Below are positions 23,215 to 33,428 of a stretch of 64,000 nt of DNA, piece after piece. Each line of letters begins with the position of its first letter. The stretch's first letter is position 1. The DNA is from Gymnopilus junonius (lineage: Eukaryota; Basidiomycota; Agaricomycetes; Agaricales; Galerinaceae), in contig JADNYJ010000160.1 in the NCBI GenBank assembly GCA_015501075.1, positions 23,317-87,316 on the forward strand, read 5' to 3'. The notes under the pieces are model-generated. The model was not told the origin of the DNA. It did no database searches and worked only from the letters and a program-made list of their open reading frames with translations. A program made the translations under genes and the position numbers.

Positions 23215-23790
23215 ACCTACTCCGATACGAAATATTGCCTATCGCCATAAAAATATTTAGTAACTTACAAAGACCCTCAAAAGGTGTGCGCCGCAACTTC
23301 CTTCACTTCAAGGAGAGAATAAGTATTGTGCCTCTTCGTTGAGAAACGAAGCAAGAGAAGGACTGGCAACTTCGATACTTCAAAACAACAAACCAATTAT
23401 ATTCTATCACTCCTTCGAGTTAAACTTCAATAATGCGAAATGACGCGACAAGAGAGGCGAAACAGGACTTGCTACTAGCTAGCCACTTGGCATCACTCGC
23501 GCTGAACTAAATTTACCAAAGATCACATGATAATGGCAAATTTCAATTCCATAATCGCTATCCTCTCTCGAGCGATACCAGTGAACTATACACCCTGTAG
23601 ATGGCAGTCGTACTGAAGTGATTACAATTCATAAATGCACCTGCCTCCGCTCCAGCCACGCACAGCCGTTCCCATCACGTACCTTTCCTGCTACAGTTCA
23701 TTCCTCCTAAGTTCCTCCATCGTGAGCCATTCTCCCAGTATCAACTCTTGCGTTGGCTAACGTAACAAGGATTAGGAAGGGATATAGAAA
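23215..23790 (+). repeat. Decayed direct repeat, copy 2
   Basis: Matches copy 1 at 21.2-22.1 kb through the same four anchors in the same order and orientation, offset by about 1.7-2.0 kb. It continues at 23,800-23,900 with sequence also found at 19.2-19.3 kb. Confidence 0.45.
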
Positions 23791-24542
23791 TGACGTGAGG
23801 TCCAGAAAAAAGGTGAATCTTTGCTCGACTTTTTTTTGTGGAGAAATTTGGACACATCTGTCTTCGTGTCAGAAATAATATTTTAGCAGAGGATTGAAGG
23901 AAGTGGACGCGATATATCGAAGCTGATAGCGTGTTACTGATAATGAAGAACGGGCAGACTGAATACACCGGGTATTTTGTCCTGGTTGTCGTTGGTACAT
24001 CGTTCTGACGTACACCCCTACTAGGCCTCATTTCGCAACTCTGTTTACAATCCATTTGTACATCGCTATGCACTGAACGTCTTAAGGGTTCCATTTCCGG
24101 CTTCAACTAGGCTTCATTTCCTATGTTTCCTATAGCTATGCTTCACGTTCATGCGCCCTGCTTTCTCGGTGCTCGTCACTTGCCTGTACTCTCGAAAACC
24201 ATCTATGATTACTACTTTTCGTGGACGTCTCATTGGACCAATCCGTTCAATAGCCGCGTTTACTTTGGATCCGGATTTCCTTTCTGACAACGATAACATG
24301 GTTCTGTCCGGTTCACTTAGGTCCTCATTGTCGGCGCGCGTTCTTCCTTCTAGAACCTAAGTTTCTATATGTGTATCAGATCCATGTGTAACGTGCCAGG
24401 GAAATGAGCACCAATTTAACCAAGCTCGATATCTCCTGTTTTATACTTCCTAATATCCAAATGCCTGCATCGGAAATTATCCGGCATCCGAATGTGGAGG
24501 CGACTGTTTTCATTTCTTCCTGATCCTCTCATTGGGGGAACT

Positions 24543-24550
24543 TATATAAA
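24543..24550 (+). promoter_or_regulatory. TATA box of GRP-B
   Basis: TATATAAA lies 183 bp before the ATG. A probable 5'-UTR intron (GTATGTCG...GAACAG, about 24,658-24,718) shortens the mature leader. Confidence 0.6.
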
Positions 24551-24732
24551 ATTCCTTTCTTTCATTCGTTTTCTTACAGTGAACCCCATACTGAGGATTC
24601 GCATCAGCAGAGCGAATCAGCAACTTTTCTGCGATTAACTGCTCAAGTCTATCAAAGGTATGTCGCCCTCTATGTCGAATCGCATCATGTTCAAGAAGGC
24701 TTATATGTCTTTGAACAGAAACACTACAGACG

Positions 24733-25002
24733 ATGAGTAACGGCGGTAACGGTGGTGCTGGAGGCGCGCCCGGTGCTCCAGGTGCTCCAGGTGCTCCCGG
24801 TGCTCCCGGCGCGCCCGGTGCCCCAGGTGGCAGTGGTGGTGGAGGAGGAGGAGGTGGAGGCGGTGGCGGTGGCGGCGGTGGCGGAGGAGGAGGAGGAGGA
24901 GGAGGAGGAGGAGGGCAAGGAGGTGCAGGCGGACATGGAGGAAGCGGTGGCGATGGAGGGACTAGTGGTGGTAGTGGCGGTGCGGGTGGTCAAGGTGCAT
25001 AA
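24733..25002 (+). CDS. Gly-Ala-Pro / polyglycine protein (GRP-B)
   Basis: An 89 aa ORF. MSNGGNGGAG leads into seven Gly-Ala-Pro triplets, then 27 consecutive glycines after a Ser, then GGX triplets with single Gln, His, Asp, Ser and Thr. More than half of all residues are Gly. The ATG follows a TATA box and a likely 5'-UTR intron with good GT-AG borders, which supports this strand. The antisense Thr/Ser-rich frame is a shadow. It shares the MS(N/D).GN...GGAPGAP start with GRP-C downstream. No signal peptide is seen. Function unknown; (GAP)n is collagen-like and polyglycine may form polyglycine-II helices (inference). Confidence 0.75.
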   Translation: MSNGGNGGAGGAPGAPGAPGAPGAPGAPGAPGGSGGGGGGGGGGGGGGGGGGGGGGGGGGGQGGAGGHGGSGGDGGTSGGSGGAGGQGA

Positions 25003-25592
25003 AGGGAATCTTTAGTTGGGAAAGAAGTGGGTGCATATTAGGATATGTCTTCCACGACATTATCTGCGACATTCTGTGGTTCATCGATTCTTCGTTTGCC
25101 ATTTCATTTGAGAACTTCTGACCTTAACATTCTATCAGGAGTGTCACACATTCCGAATATCAGAGTTCTACATATCATTTATGTCAATATTATTCGAAGA
25201 CGTACTTCTTTCGAACCGCAAAGGGTAAAAGTCATGCTTTCTCTAGCTGAACTATAGGTTACGCACCGCAAGTCCTCATATTTTTAGAGTGAAAGGACAT
25301 ATGATGTGAGTAATCCTCGGAATGAAGAATTCGGTGGTTTCCAGAGGGAGAAAATAAAAAACAAACATTAAGATGTCATGCTGAAATGTGCAGGGAAGAT
25401 CTATCGAAAAGAAAACAGCAATCGGGGGACTGTGAGAGTGTGGCCGAAACTTACAAGAATTCACCCCCGACACGTGTCCTTTCCCTTTCGAAAATCAGAG
25501 TTGATTCGACTTGATTGTATTAGCACGCGCATGACCTTCCAATGATTCCAAATGCGGAGGATATGCATTACATTCTGAGTCCGTTTGGTAAG

Positions 25593-25600
25593 TATATAAA
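25593..25600 (+). promoter_or_regulatory. TATA box of GRP-C
   Basis: TATATAAA lies 158 bp before the GRP-C ATG. A likely 5'-UTR intron (GTGCGTTTTG...AAATCAG) ends 15 bp before the ATG, as in GRP-B. Confidence 0.55.
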
Positions 25601-25757
25601 GTTCTGTCTACCATGTACTGAAGTCTTCAAAGGCGCGCTCAGTCCAACGCTGAACTCATACAAATCAGCAAACTCTCCGTCTTTTCTCTCGGTGCGTTTT
25701 GTTTTTTTCTTTGTGATTCCGTATAATTTAACTTTTAAATCAGAACGACTTTAGATA

Positions 25758-26516
25758 ATGAGTGACGACGGCAACGCCGCCCAAGGAGGTGCTCCTGGTG
25801 CTCCCGGCGCGCCAGGTGGTGCCCCTGGTAATCCCGGTGCGCCAGGCGCTCCTGGTACTCCTGGTGCGCCGGGAGGTTATGGTGGAGGAGGCGGTTACGG
25901 CGGAGGTCCCAATGGTGGAGGTGGAGGAGGTTACGGAAGTAATCAAGGTGGGGGCTTTTGGAGCTGGTCTGGCGGTGGCCAAGGAGGTGCTGGAGGATTT
26001 CCAGGCCAACCAGGTCAGCCAGGTCAGCCGGGCGCTCCAGGTGCACCTGGTGCATATGGCGGGGGAGGAGGAGGCGGTGGAGGTGGTGGCGGTGGCGGTG
26101 GCGGTGGTGGTTGGGGAGGACAAGGCGGTCATGGAGGTTACGGAGGCGGTCCAGGTGCTCCCGGCGCTCCAGGTACCCCAGGAGGCAATGGCGGCGGAGG
26201 ATTTTGGGGTGGTTGGGGCGGGGGTGGGCCGGGCGCTCCGGGCGCTCCTGGTGCTCCAGGAGGCTATGGTGGTGGTGGTGGTGGGGGTAGGGGAGGCGGA
26301 GGCGGCGGCTATGGATATTGGGGCGGGAACGGTGGAAATGGCGGTGGAAATGGAGGTCATGGAGGAAATGGAGGTCACGGAGGGGGAGGTCATGGAGGAA
26401 AAGGAGGGGATGGTGGTCGAGGAGGTGGTCGTGGTGGTCGTGGTGGCGGCCCAGGTAGCCCAGGCTCTCCAGGTCAAAGCGGAGGTGGGGGCGGTTTCTT
26501 CGGTGGTTGGTTCTAA
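25758..26516 (+). CDS. Large collagen-like glycine-rich protein (GRP-C)
   Basis: A 252 aa uninterrupted ORF, a mosaic of (G-A/N/T-P)n blocks near residues 9-40, 85-105, 135-145 and 160-175. These are separated by GYGGG, GGW, GGFW and polyglycine stretches, then by GNGGHGGNGG and GGRGGRGG repeats, with a closing PGSPGSPGQ block and a FFGGWF terminus. Aromatic residues (Tyr, Trp, Phe) are spaced among the glycines, as in Gly-rich structural proteins that associate through aromatic contacts (inference). No signal peptide, no cysteine. It lies 755 bp downstream of GRP-B in the same orientation and shares its N-terminal pattern and 5'-UTR intron, so the two are likely tandem paralogues. Confidence 0.75.
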   Translation: MSDDGNAAQGGAPGAPGAPGGAPGNPGAPGAPGTPGAPGGYGGGGGYGGGPNGGGGGGYGSNQGGGFWSWSGGGQGGAGGFPGQPGQPGQPGAPGAPGAYGGGGGGGGGGGGGGGGGGWGGQGGHGGYGGGPGAPGAPGTPGGNGGGGFWGGWGGGGPGAPGAPGAPGGYGGGGGGGRGGGGGGYGYWGGNGGNGGGNGGHGGNGGHGGGGHGGKGGDGGRGGGRGGRGGGPGSPGSPGQSGGGGGFFGGWF

Positions 26517-28179
26517 GAAAACTCGACTTACGCTCTCTCATCATTTGACAATCCATACAAACTTTCCTACCTTCCGCTTCATAAGTTCATGCCTGTACGC
26601 CCTCAATTAAATATTCTTCTCAGTATCTTTTGTACTTGTAGCAATGCAACAAAGTTTACGTGTTGAACAAAATTCCGTTTGGTACCACCGCTGCGTACAT
26701 TAGTATTTATTCTTCATAAGTGAAGACAAATATTATCTACTATGTACAGAAAACCCACATCAACTTATAAGACAGAAAAACCGTGAAACTCAAAGGATGC
26801 CCAATAAGCATAGAAAAGATTTTTGTATTACGGGCGACAATACAGACAAACCAATCATTTGCATTTCATATCTACCAGCTTCTAGAAAATGACAACATTC
26901 CCTTCTTACTTATCTTCCTACTATGTTCCACTATCAACTCACCTTCAGGGTGCAATTGAATCAGAAAGGCAGTACCACTTTAACACCATTATTCGATCAC
27001 GCAACGACTTCTTCGTATTTTCCCAAATCTTATTTGACAGTGTGTAATACGCCCACGGTGAAGTACAACCCAGTGGGTACTAGATCCAATAAATGCCCAA
27101 GCACTATAACCACCATTTTCCAATCGCGTCGATCTCTGGTGTTGCTGGTGAAACATTACGGTATCTCTCTCAAGCTGTCACCACTGAGAAAGATATAATC
27201 CGGGAAGAGGTATATTATTTTTACGCATCGCCAGAATTTGTCCTCCGACATTCGAGAACAGCCCAACAGGCTTTATAAATAGGGCTTATACGACGAAGGC
27301 AGCTCGCCGATTACTATTTCTGGTGCGTGCCGATTTTCCGAGGTCAGGCGCCCAATTACAGCTAATGGCCAGTGACTATCTTTCTATTTGAAGAATCATA
27401 TCAAGTTTCCTGCATGTATCCGACAATGGAACTGTATCCTATGACAGTGAAAAGTCAGGGCATTGTTCTACACAGCCTGGTCCGCTATGAATGATGTGCA
27501 GTTGCTGAATTTGGATATGTTAACATTCAAATGCAACGATATACCCGCTTATCCTGTAGTCTGACCCTTTTTTCTATATGCCTAGACTTGGCATAAGTTT
27601 AATGAAGAATATGTCTAAATTTTGACTGTCCGATGACCGTAGGACTATTGTTGTCAAATTGAGGGTACGAAAGCAGAGCGCCTATTTTGGATATTGGGCG
27701 CCAACCGACGTAACCCCGCCCTGTTCATACGAGCTCCCCGGTTTGTTTGACAGGAAAAATAATGATTTTCCACAGAACGCGTTTCAGGATTCCATATTCT
27801 CGCAATGTATTATATTCTGAATTGACAGGAAGATTGCTGCTGTCCCTGCAGAATTCCGGCAGTTCACATGTGGAGTGAATTTAATAGAACTGCCTCATGG
27901 AAGATGAAATCGGAATTCCACCCTTTATGGATGGTTATGATAGTAACTTGATAGCCAAAAGATGAATTTGGTGCTTTTAGACCAAGTAACGGGACTGCTA
28001 CCGGGCTCAAAGGTATTCCGAGAGGTTTCTATTATCTAAATTAGCAAGGCTGTCTCATTGAACTTGCAATTTGAGCGATAAGATTCAGCGCATGACACAT
28101 ATACGACATCGAACTACTACGCATGTGTTGCAAAACATGGAACCATCCGTGACTCATGACTTCAACCCGAGGCATTGCA
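26517..28179. other. AT-rich spacer between GRP-C and GRP-D
   Basis: Only short ORFs with no recognisable product. No repeat or RNA gene is noticed. It includes the 3' flank of GRP-C and the distal promoter of GRP-D. Confidence 0.4.
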
Positions 28180-28187
28180 TATAAATA
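28180..28187 (+). promoter_or_regulatory. TATA box of GRP-D
   Basis: TATAAATA lies 76 bp before the ATG at 28,264. This spacing matches GRP-A and the 59.8 kb relative and supports the plus strand as the coding strand. Confidence 0.55.
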
Positions 28188-28263
28188 CTCTGACGAACAT
28201 ATTCAAGAGCAACAGCTGTTAGTTCAACCGACCCAACCTCAGTAACTGACATCTTCTTGCGCT

Positions 28264-28431
28264 ATGGGTAGTAACCTTAATGTCTGCCGTGGTGGCGGTG
28301 GTGGCGGCGGCGGCGGAGGTGGAGGAGGAGGCGGAGGAGGTGGAGGCGGCGGCGGCGGTGGTGGTGGTGGAGGTGGAGGTGGAGGAGGCGGCGGTGGAGG
28401 CGGTGGTGGTGGAGGCGGTGGAGGATGGTGA
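28264..28431 (+). CDS. Polyglycine miniprotein (GRP-D)
   Basis: A 55 aa ORF: a nine-residue head (MGSNLNVCR) with one Cys, then 45 uninterrupted glycines, then a terminal Trp and stop. The Gly codons are a mixture of GGT, GGC and GGA with no GGG. A single expanding trinucleotide would give one codon, so the mixture suggests either selection for glycine or long decay of a repeat under protein-level constraint. A TATA box lies 76 bp upstream. The antisense polyproline frame is longer, but no upstream TATA was seen for it. Function unknown. It may be the most extreme member of the local glycine-rich family. Confidence 0.65.
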   Translation: MGSNLNVCRGGGGGGGGGGGGGGGGGGGGGGGGGGGGGGGGGGGGGGGGGGGGGW

Positions 28432-28937
28432 AGCCCTGTAAGCAATCATTGATCATCCATCGCCGGAGCGCTTTTCTAAAGTATTTTATTTTTAGCCTTC
28501 CTATTCCGACGTCCTCACTGTATTCCATCCAGCGACGCTCAGCTAATGTATCAGGTAAGTTTGGGAGTCAATTTATTTTTTCTTTTAATTGAAACCCTGG
28601 GGCAGGCTCTGGAGCCACAACACAAGATAAATGCAATTGGACGTCGGGTTGAAAGGACTAAACAAATAGATAAATTTCGATTGTGGAGGATCAGATTACA
28701 TCATGTACAATATTGCGTGATTTGAGATACATTCATGCCTGGAGTAACGAACGTCCGTCATCTTTGTAAACCATTTCTAGCTGCGTTGATCCTCTGACTA
28801 TGAGTAGTTCTTGGCAATTAAAATTTTGTACATTTTACCAATGGTGCATTACTTGGTGTAGAGTATATAAGAGATATCTATAACGTGTGTAATCTATTCT
28901 ATTCCAGAAGTGCTGATGAATCAATAATGTTTATAGC

Positions 28938-30955
28938 CTATACACGCCTCAAGGAAACTCCTGCAGACGGGACATTCAGAACCATTTCACCACAGTCGTC
29001 TGAGAAGTAAATGATATCTACAGGTGCACCGCAACAATGGCCTGGGCTATTGATTACCCAGTAAGGCATGGCACCCCAATGTCGCCAGCCTGTCAATGGC
29101 CTATAACCCTTAGCAAGTCTACGAGGTCAAAATAAGTTTCTCATACCCATGATATTCAGAACATCTAGTAAGGACGTACCTAAATTCTCGTTTCCTGCCT
29201 GTTGAGGCCAAAGCCATCTTCTCTGACCTATCCTCCCGAAGAACGGAAAGGATGTCGTTGCCTTTCAAGTCAAACTTATGAGCCCAGAGGGATCCGCTTT
29301 CTACATTGATGATTGCTTCGCTCTCCCCGTCTTTCGACTTCCACGTCCCGGCATATTCCTTTGTCACAGTTTTGACTTGAAGCCTATCGAAAACTGGCTG
29401 AAAGTGCTCGAAAGCCTCAATAACTATTTTTTTCTATGTCTTGATAGGAACCCGTCATAAGGGCAATCACGCCAAAACCCGAAGTTGGATTGAAGGCGAA
29501 GGCTGAATAATGACCATTAAATTCGCCTACTGGTGTCGTCGAAGAAAAGAGTTAGCAGAACTTAAGAAAGATGATGAACACGCCTACTCTTTTGGTAGAT
29601 ACGCCGCTGTCGACCAAAAGTATCGGGGATCTTGACAATTTCCCAAAGTAGACCCACTTCAGTCAATTCGTCGGTCCACGCGTGAACCGGTCTTAACCAT
29701 TCTCTAAGCGTAGATGGTGTGATGAGGGATTCAGGTCGATTAGGGTCCAAGAATGTCTGCATCAATTTGGAAAGATCGGCTATGGAAGAAAGCATTCCAT
29801 ACGAAGCGTTCATAGCCTTTAGATCTACATTCTTGATTGAAAAGACAAGTCCGTCAGCTTCACGATTTGCCCTAAGCGCAGTGCGTAAAATGACCGACCA
29901 GAACATCGTTGTCAGTAGATGCAACTGCCAATCGCTCTCGATTTTCCTCAGTGACTTGAAAAGAGCTGGAATGCATGCCCAATGGTTTTCAAAATATCCG
30001 GTGGATTAGCTCTGAGAACGACTTAGATGCACAACCGAATCCATCAGGGGCATCCACTTCTTTGCAAACCATTCCAAGAGTGCATACCCAGTATTAGAGT
30101 ACAAAGGTTCAAAATCAGGCAAATTGGAAAGCGGATGTTTGCTGACTGAGTCCAAGATTTGTTCATCGTCCAACGGAACATCCTTACTGTGGTAATGTGG
30201 CAAGCCGGTGCCTTCCATATCCGTAGGCCAATTCGACAATTGTGGTGGTGGAAGGTCTCGCGGAATACCTGCGAGATGCGACGCTATTTGTCGCAGAGTG
30301 ATGGGTTCAGTGTGAGAATGAAACTTCGTATCTTCCGTCAAATGCTGCTCCCAGCTTCCAGGAGCGTACGAGAAACGAGGAAAATATTTCCTGATGTCGT
30401 CATCCCTAAAGAAAGTAATTTTAGTAGTAGTACGCCTCATTGATAAATATAGGAACAGTCACCCAACTAATGCTAGGGACAAAAAACCTACCAAGCGACG
30501 GCTCCTTTCTCTTTTAACATCCACAACTTAAGAGCAGTGAAAATTTTGTAAGAGAAGCAACGCGGTAAATTGTGTCTTCATCTACTTCTTCACAATAGTT
30601 TGAGTTTTTCTGTTTCGCGTTCGTAAAGCCGTATCCTCGCGTAAATATGGGACCTTTGGGACCAACAATTGCTACGTTCAAACTTTCGATTGATCCGCCT
30701 TTATAGAGACTTCGCAAACGGATGTCTAAACGACGTGCAGTAGTTTGGATTTCAGGATCATTTGCCGTCATGCCGTCGAGCGGGAGAACTGGGAGCTCAG
30801 GGAAAAAGAGACCAGGTTCATTGTTGTCGATTAGAGACACAAAGTTGTGTATAAGGTGATTATGGGCCCGCTAGATAAGAGACTATAACAACGGTGCAGA
30901 AAGCGAGAATCACGATTATGGTATGGCATGTAGGTTGCTCCGAGTATGCGGCCAT
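28938..30955 (-). pseudogene. Membrane-anchored beta-lactamase-like gene, decayed tandem copy
   Basis: Paralogue of the gene at 31,320-33,428 in the same orientation. It starts at 30,955 with a hydrophobic anchor (IIVILAFCTVVIVSYLAG). The SxxK motif (ASLTK) is near 30,550 and the YxN motif (LYSNTGYALL) near 30,095. A shared C-terminal region ends SAGVSLRRV at 28,938. The frame is lost after the anchor (~30,860), by a one-base loss in an AAAA run right after SLTK (~30,545), after GYALL (~30,080), and between later blocks. Several recognisable introns remain, so it decayed in place after a tandem duplication. Confidence 0.8.
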
Positions 30956-31319
30956 GTTTCCAAGACTGTGGAACGGAAAGTCTTCAGTTGAGCATAGTAA
31001 CCTAGAATGAGTTGTGAAATGGCTTCAAAAATCATGACCTTCGGGACGCTGCTAGGGGAACTTGGAGGGAATAATGAGAGTGACGTAGAGTCGTTGACCC
31101 CACATAATTTTTGCTGCATTAACGGTCACGTGGGCGGGCATGCCGACGTCGCCGTGCCTGGACCCCCGAATTGATTTCCAAAGACATCCTCATCTGCATG
31201 TACAGATACTATGTCCAATTAGAGTCATAATGTATAAATGAAGGTTGAGTCTAACCATCTTCAAGATTTAAGACATCCCTGTACCATAAATATCCATAGC
31301 AAATCATTAAAGCAGATGC

Positions 31320-33428
31320 TCAGTCAGTCAATCTCTCCAACGAAACTCTCGATGACGGGATTTCTAAAGTTCTGCCATCAGGATGTTCAACGAAGTATAC
31401 TATATCCACAGGCGCATCGCAGCCAGAGTATCCCGGATCATTAATCACCCACAAGGGCATGCAGCCATAATGGGCCTTGCCACTATAAGGTCTGTACCCT
31501 TTCGCCAGCCTTTATATTTCAATCAGCATGAAACGTAAATATAAGCGGTGACGCGCACTCACCTAAACTCGCCTACTCGTCCAGTTGAAACAAGAGCGAC
31601 TTTCTCTGGAACATCGTCCCTCAAAACCGCAAGGATGTCGTACCCATGTAGCACAAACTGGTCTACCCATAACGAGCCGTCATCAACGCTGATAACCAAA
31701 AAAGTATCCAGATTCTCATCCAAGCCACCCCTCTCTGATTGACGCCCCAAGCAGCTGGCTAATATGCCTTGGTCAGACGCTTTCAATCTCCATGTACCTG
31801 CATACATTTCCCTTGCTACCTCCTCGTGGACCATGTCAAATGCCTTTTGAAATAGCTCAAAGGCCCTCAAGACGACCCTTTGACTGTCGCTATATGACCC
31901 TGTCATGAGCACAACTACACCGAATGAAGAAATTGGATTGAATGCAAAGCCGGAGTAGTGGCCCATAAATTCTCCCACTAGTAGCAAATAGTGAAAGCCA
32001 CCCATTAGAGCGAGATCAAGAAAGCCAAGAATCATATGCTCACGTTTCTGATACACCCTTTGTTGGCGCCCATAGGAGTCGGCGATCTTTATAATTTCCC
32101 AAAGTAACCCAACCTCCGTCTTGTCGTCTGACCAGGCATATGACTGACGAAGCCACTCCCTGGATGACTGTGGAGAAATGAGTGCATCAGGGCGGTTAGG
32201 CTCCAGGAACATCTGCATGGCTTTGGTTAGATCTGCCAATGAGGAAAGTTGGCCATAAGAGGGATTCATGGTGCCCACGTCGACGTCCTGGTAGTAAAGA
32301 TTGCAATCAATAAAGTCAAGGAATGAGTTTCAGGAATAAAGACACTCACAACTTCCCAGCTATCTTGCGAGGCTACAGCTACGCGATCTTTCAAGTCCAA
32401 ATCCCTCGTTGTGACAGCATACGCAGTCGAATTCATTTTAAGTTTACGAAACACATCCATACTTAGCAATTCCTCAAACGTGCGCGCGTGACCGCCCCTG
32501 TATCGATGAGCTGTTAAAGCGGCCATACCGAGGAGTGCGTACCCAGTGTTGGAATATAAAGGCGGGCTGCCTGGTACGACAGTAAGGGGATGCGTTGAAA
32601 GAGCTGTTAGAATCTCTCTCTTGCTTGGAGAACGCCTTCGGTTGTAATGAGGGAGTCCAGATCCCTCCATGCTTCTCGGCCAGTCTGCCAACAAGGCAGG
32701 AGGAAAGTCGCGTGGAATACCAGACATGTGCGAGGCGACCTGTTGGAGAGTAATGGACTCGTGAGGACGGTGAGGGGGAAAGTGAGGATTATTAGACAGT
32801 GAGTGCGATCTTCCACGACTCGCCCAGCCTCCTGGAGAGTATTTGAAGTAAGGAATATAGTTGGTGATGTCGTCGTCCCTTGTGGTTGCAACGTCAGTCA
32901 ACAAGCATGGCACGACTGCTAGCAAGATCACACTTACCACCTAATCATTCCTTTCTCCTTCAAGATCCAAAGCTCTAGTGCCGTAAACAGTTTCGATACA
33001 GAAGCAATCCTGTATACCGTATTTTCATCGACATCCCCTCTTAGCCGTTCATCCGTCTCATTTGCGCGTCTAACCCCGTACCCTTTCGAAAACACGGGCC
33101 CGTCGGCTGTGACAACGGCTACACTAAGGCTGTCGACCCATTGAATATCCGCAAGCTCCTTCAACATAGCGTCCAATTTCCTCGCGGCTCGTCGGATGTG
33201 ATAATTCTCGGTGTAGTTAGTACCCCTGGAAAGCTCAGCTAGAGGAGGGAAAAATGGGCGGCATATTGGATGCACTGGTTCTGAATGTAATAGCCACGCT
33301 GGGATAAACGGGAATAGATGGGGAAGCCAGTAAGGAAATCGAAGGTGGCTAAGGAGGCTGTGGTACCCAGCAACGTAGACAACGCAAAAGAAGGGGACGT
33401 ATTTCAGCAGATGAGGGAGACGAGCCAT
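31320..33428 (-). CDS. Membrane-anchored beta-lactamase-like serine hydrolase (ARB_00930-like)
   Basis: Five exons (33428-32938, 32878-32350, 32287-32044, 31977-31563, 31509-31320) give 622 aa in one frame. The N-terminus has a hydrophobic segment (YVPFFCVVYVAGYHSLL), probably a signal anchor. The PF00144 domain starts near residue 80, with the catalytic SxxK in ASVSKLFTALELW and the YxN motif in LYSNTGYALLG. The rest matches the C-terminal extension of fungal beta-lactamase-like ARB_00930 proteins (EVGLLWEI, GHYSGFAFNP, GYDILAVL). These are serine hydrolases of class C beta-lactamase/esterase fold; the substrate in fungi is generally unknown. Exon 1 ends inside the Trp codon closing the first helix block. 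The decayed paralogue lies 365 bp downstream. Confidence 0.88.

Larger units (their letters stand above)
20311..24542. other. 4.2 kb gene-poor spacer between glycine-rich genes
   Basis: No ORF longer than ~90 codons makes sense, and no RNA gene is seen. It contains a decayed direct repeat described separately. The sequence is AT-rich and includes distal promoter regions of GRP-A (-) and GRP-B (+). Confidence 0.4.

Noticed and set aside
21228..23790. CRISPR-like array in the spaced repeats
   Set aside because: The repeats are few, long, diverged and irregularly spaced, and this is a fungal genome.
24733..26516. Treating the (GAP)n/polyGly tracts as plain microsatellites
   Set aside because: Synonymous codons vary freely while the amino acid pattern is kept over hundreds of bases, and start, stop, TATA and 5'-UTR intron signals are present.
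24724..26556. Long antisense Thr/Ser/Ala- and His/Arg-rich ORFs over GRP-B and GRP-C
   Set aside because: Shadows of Gly-Pro codons. Their coordinates follow the sense repeats, and no promoter or splice signals support them.
28239..28445. Antisense polyproline ORF across GRP-D
   Set aside because: It mirrors the polyglycine tract. The TATA box and leader are on the plus strand, and the plus-strand ORF has a clean short head and stop.
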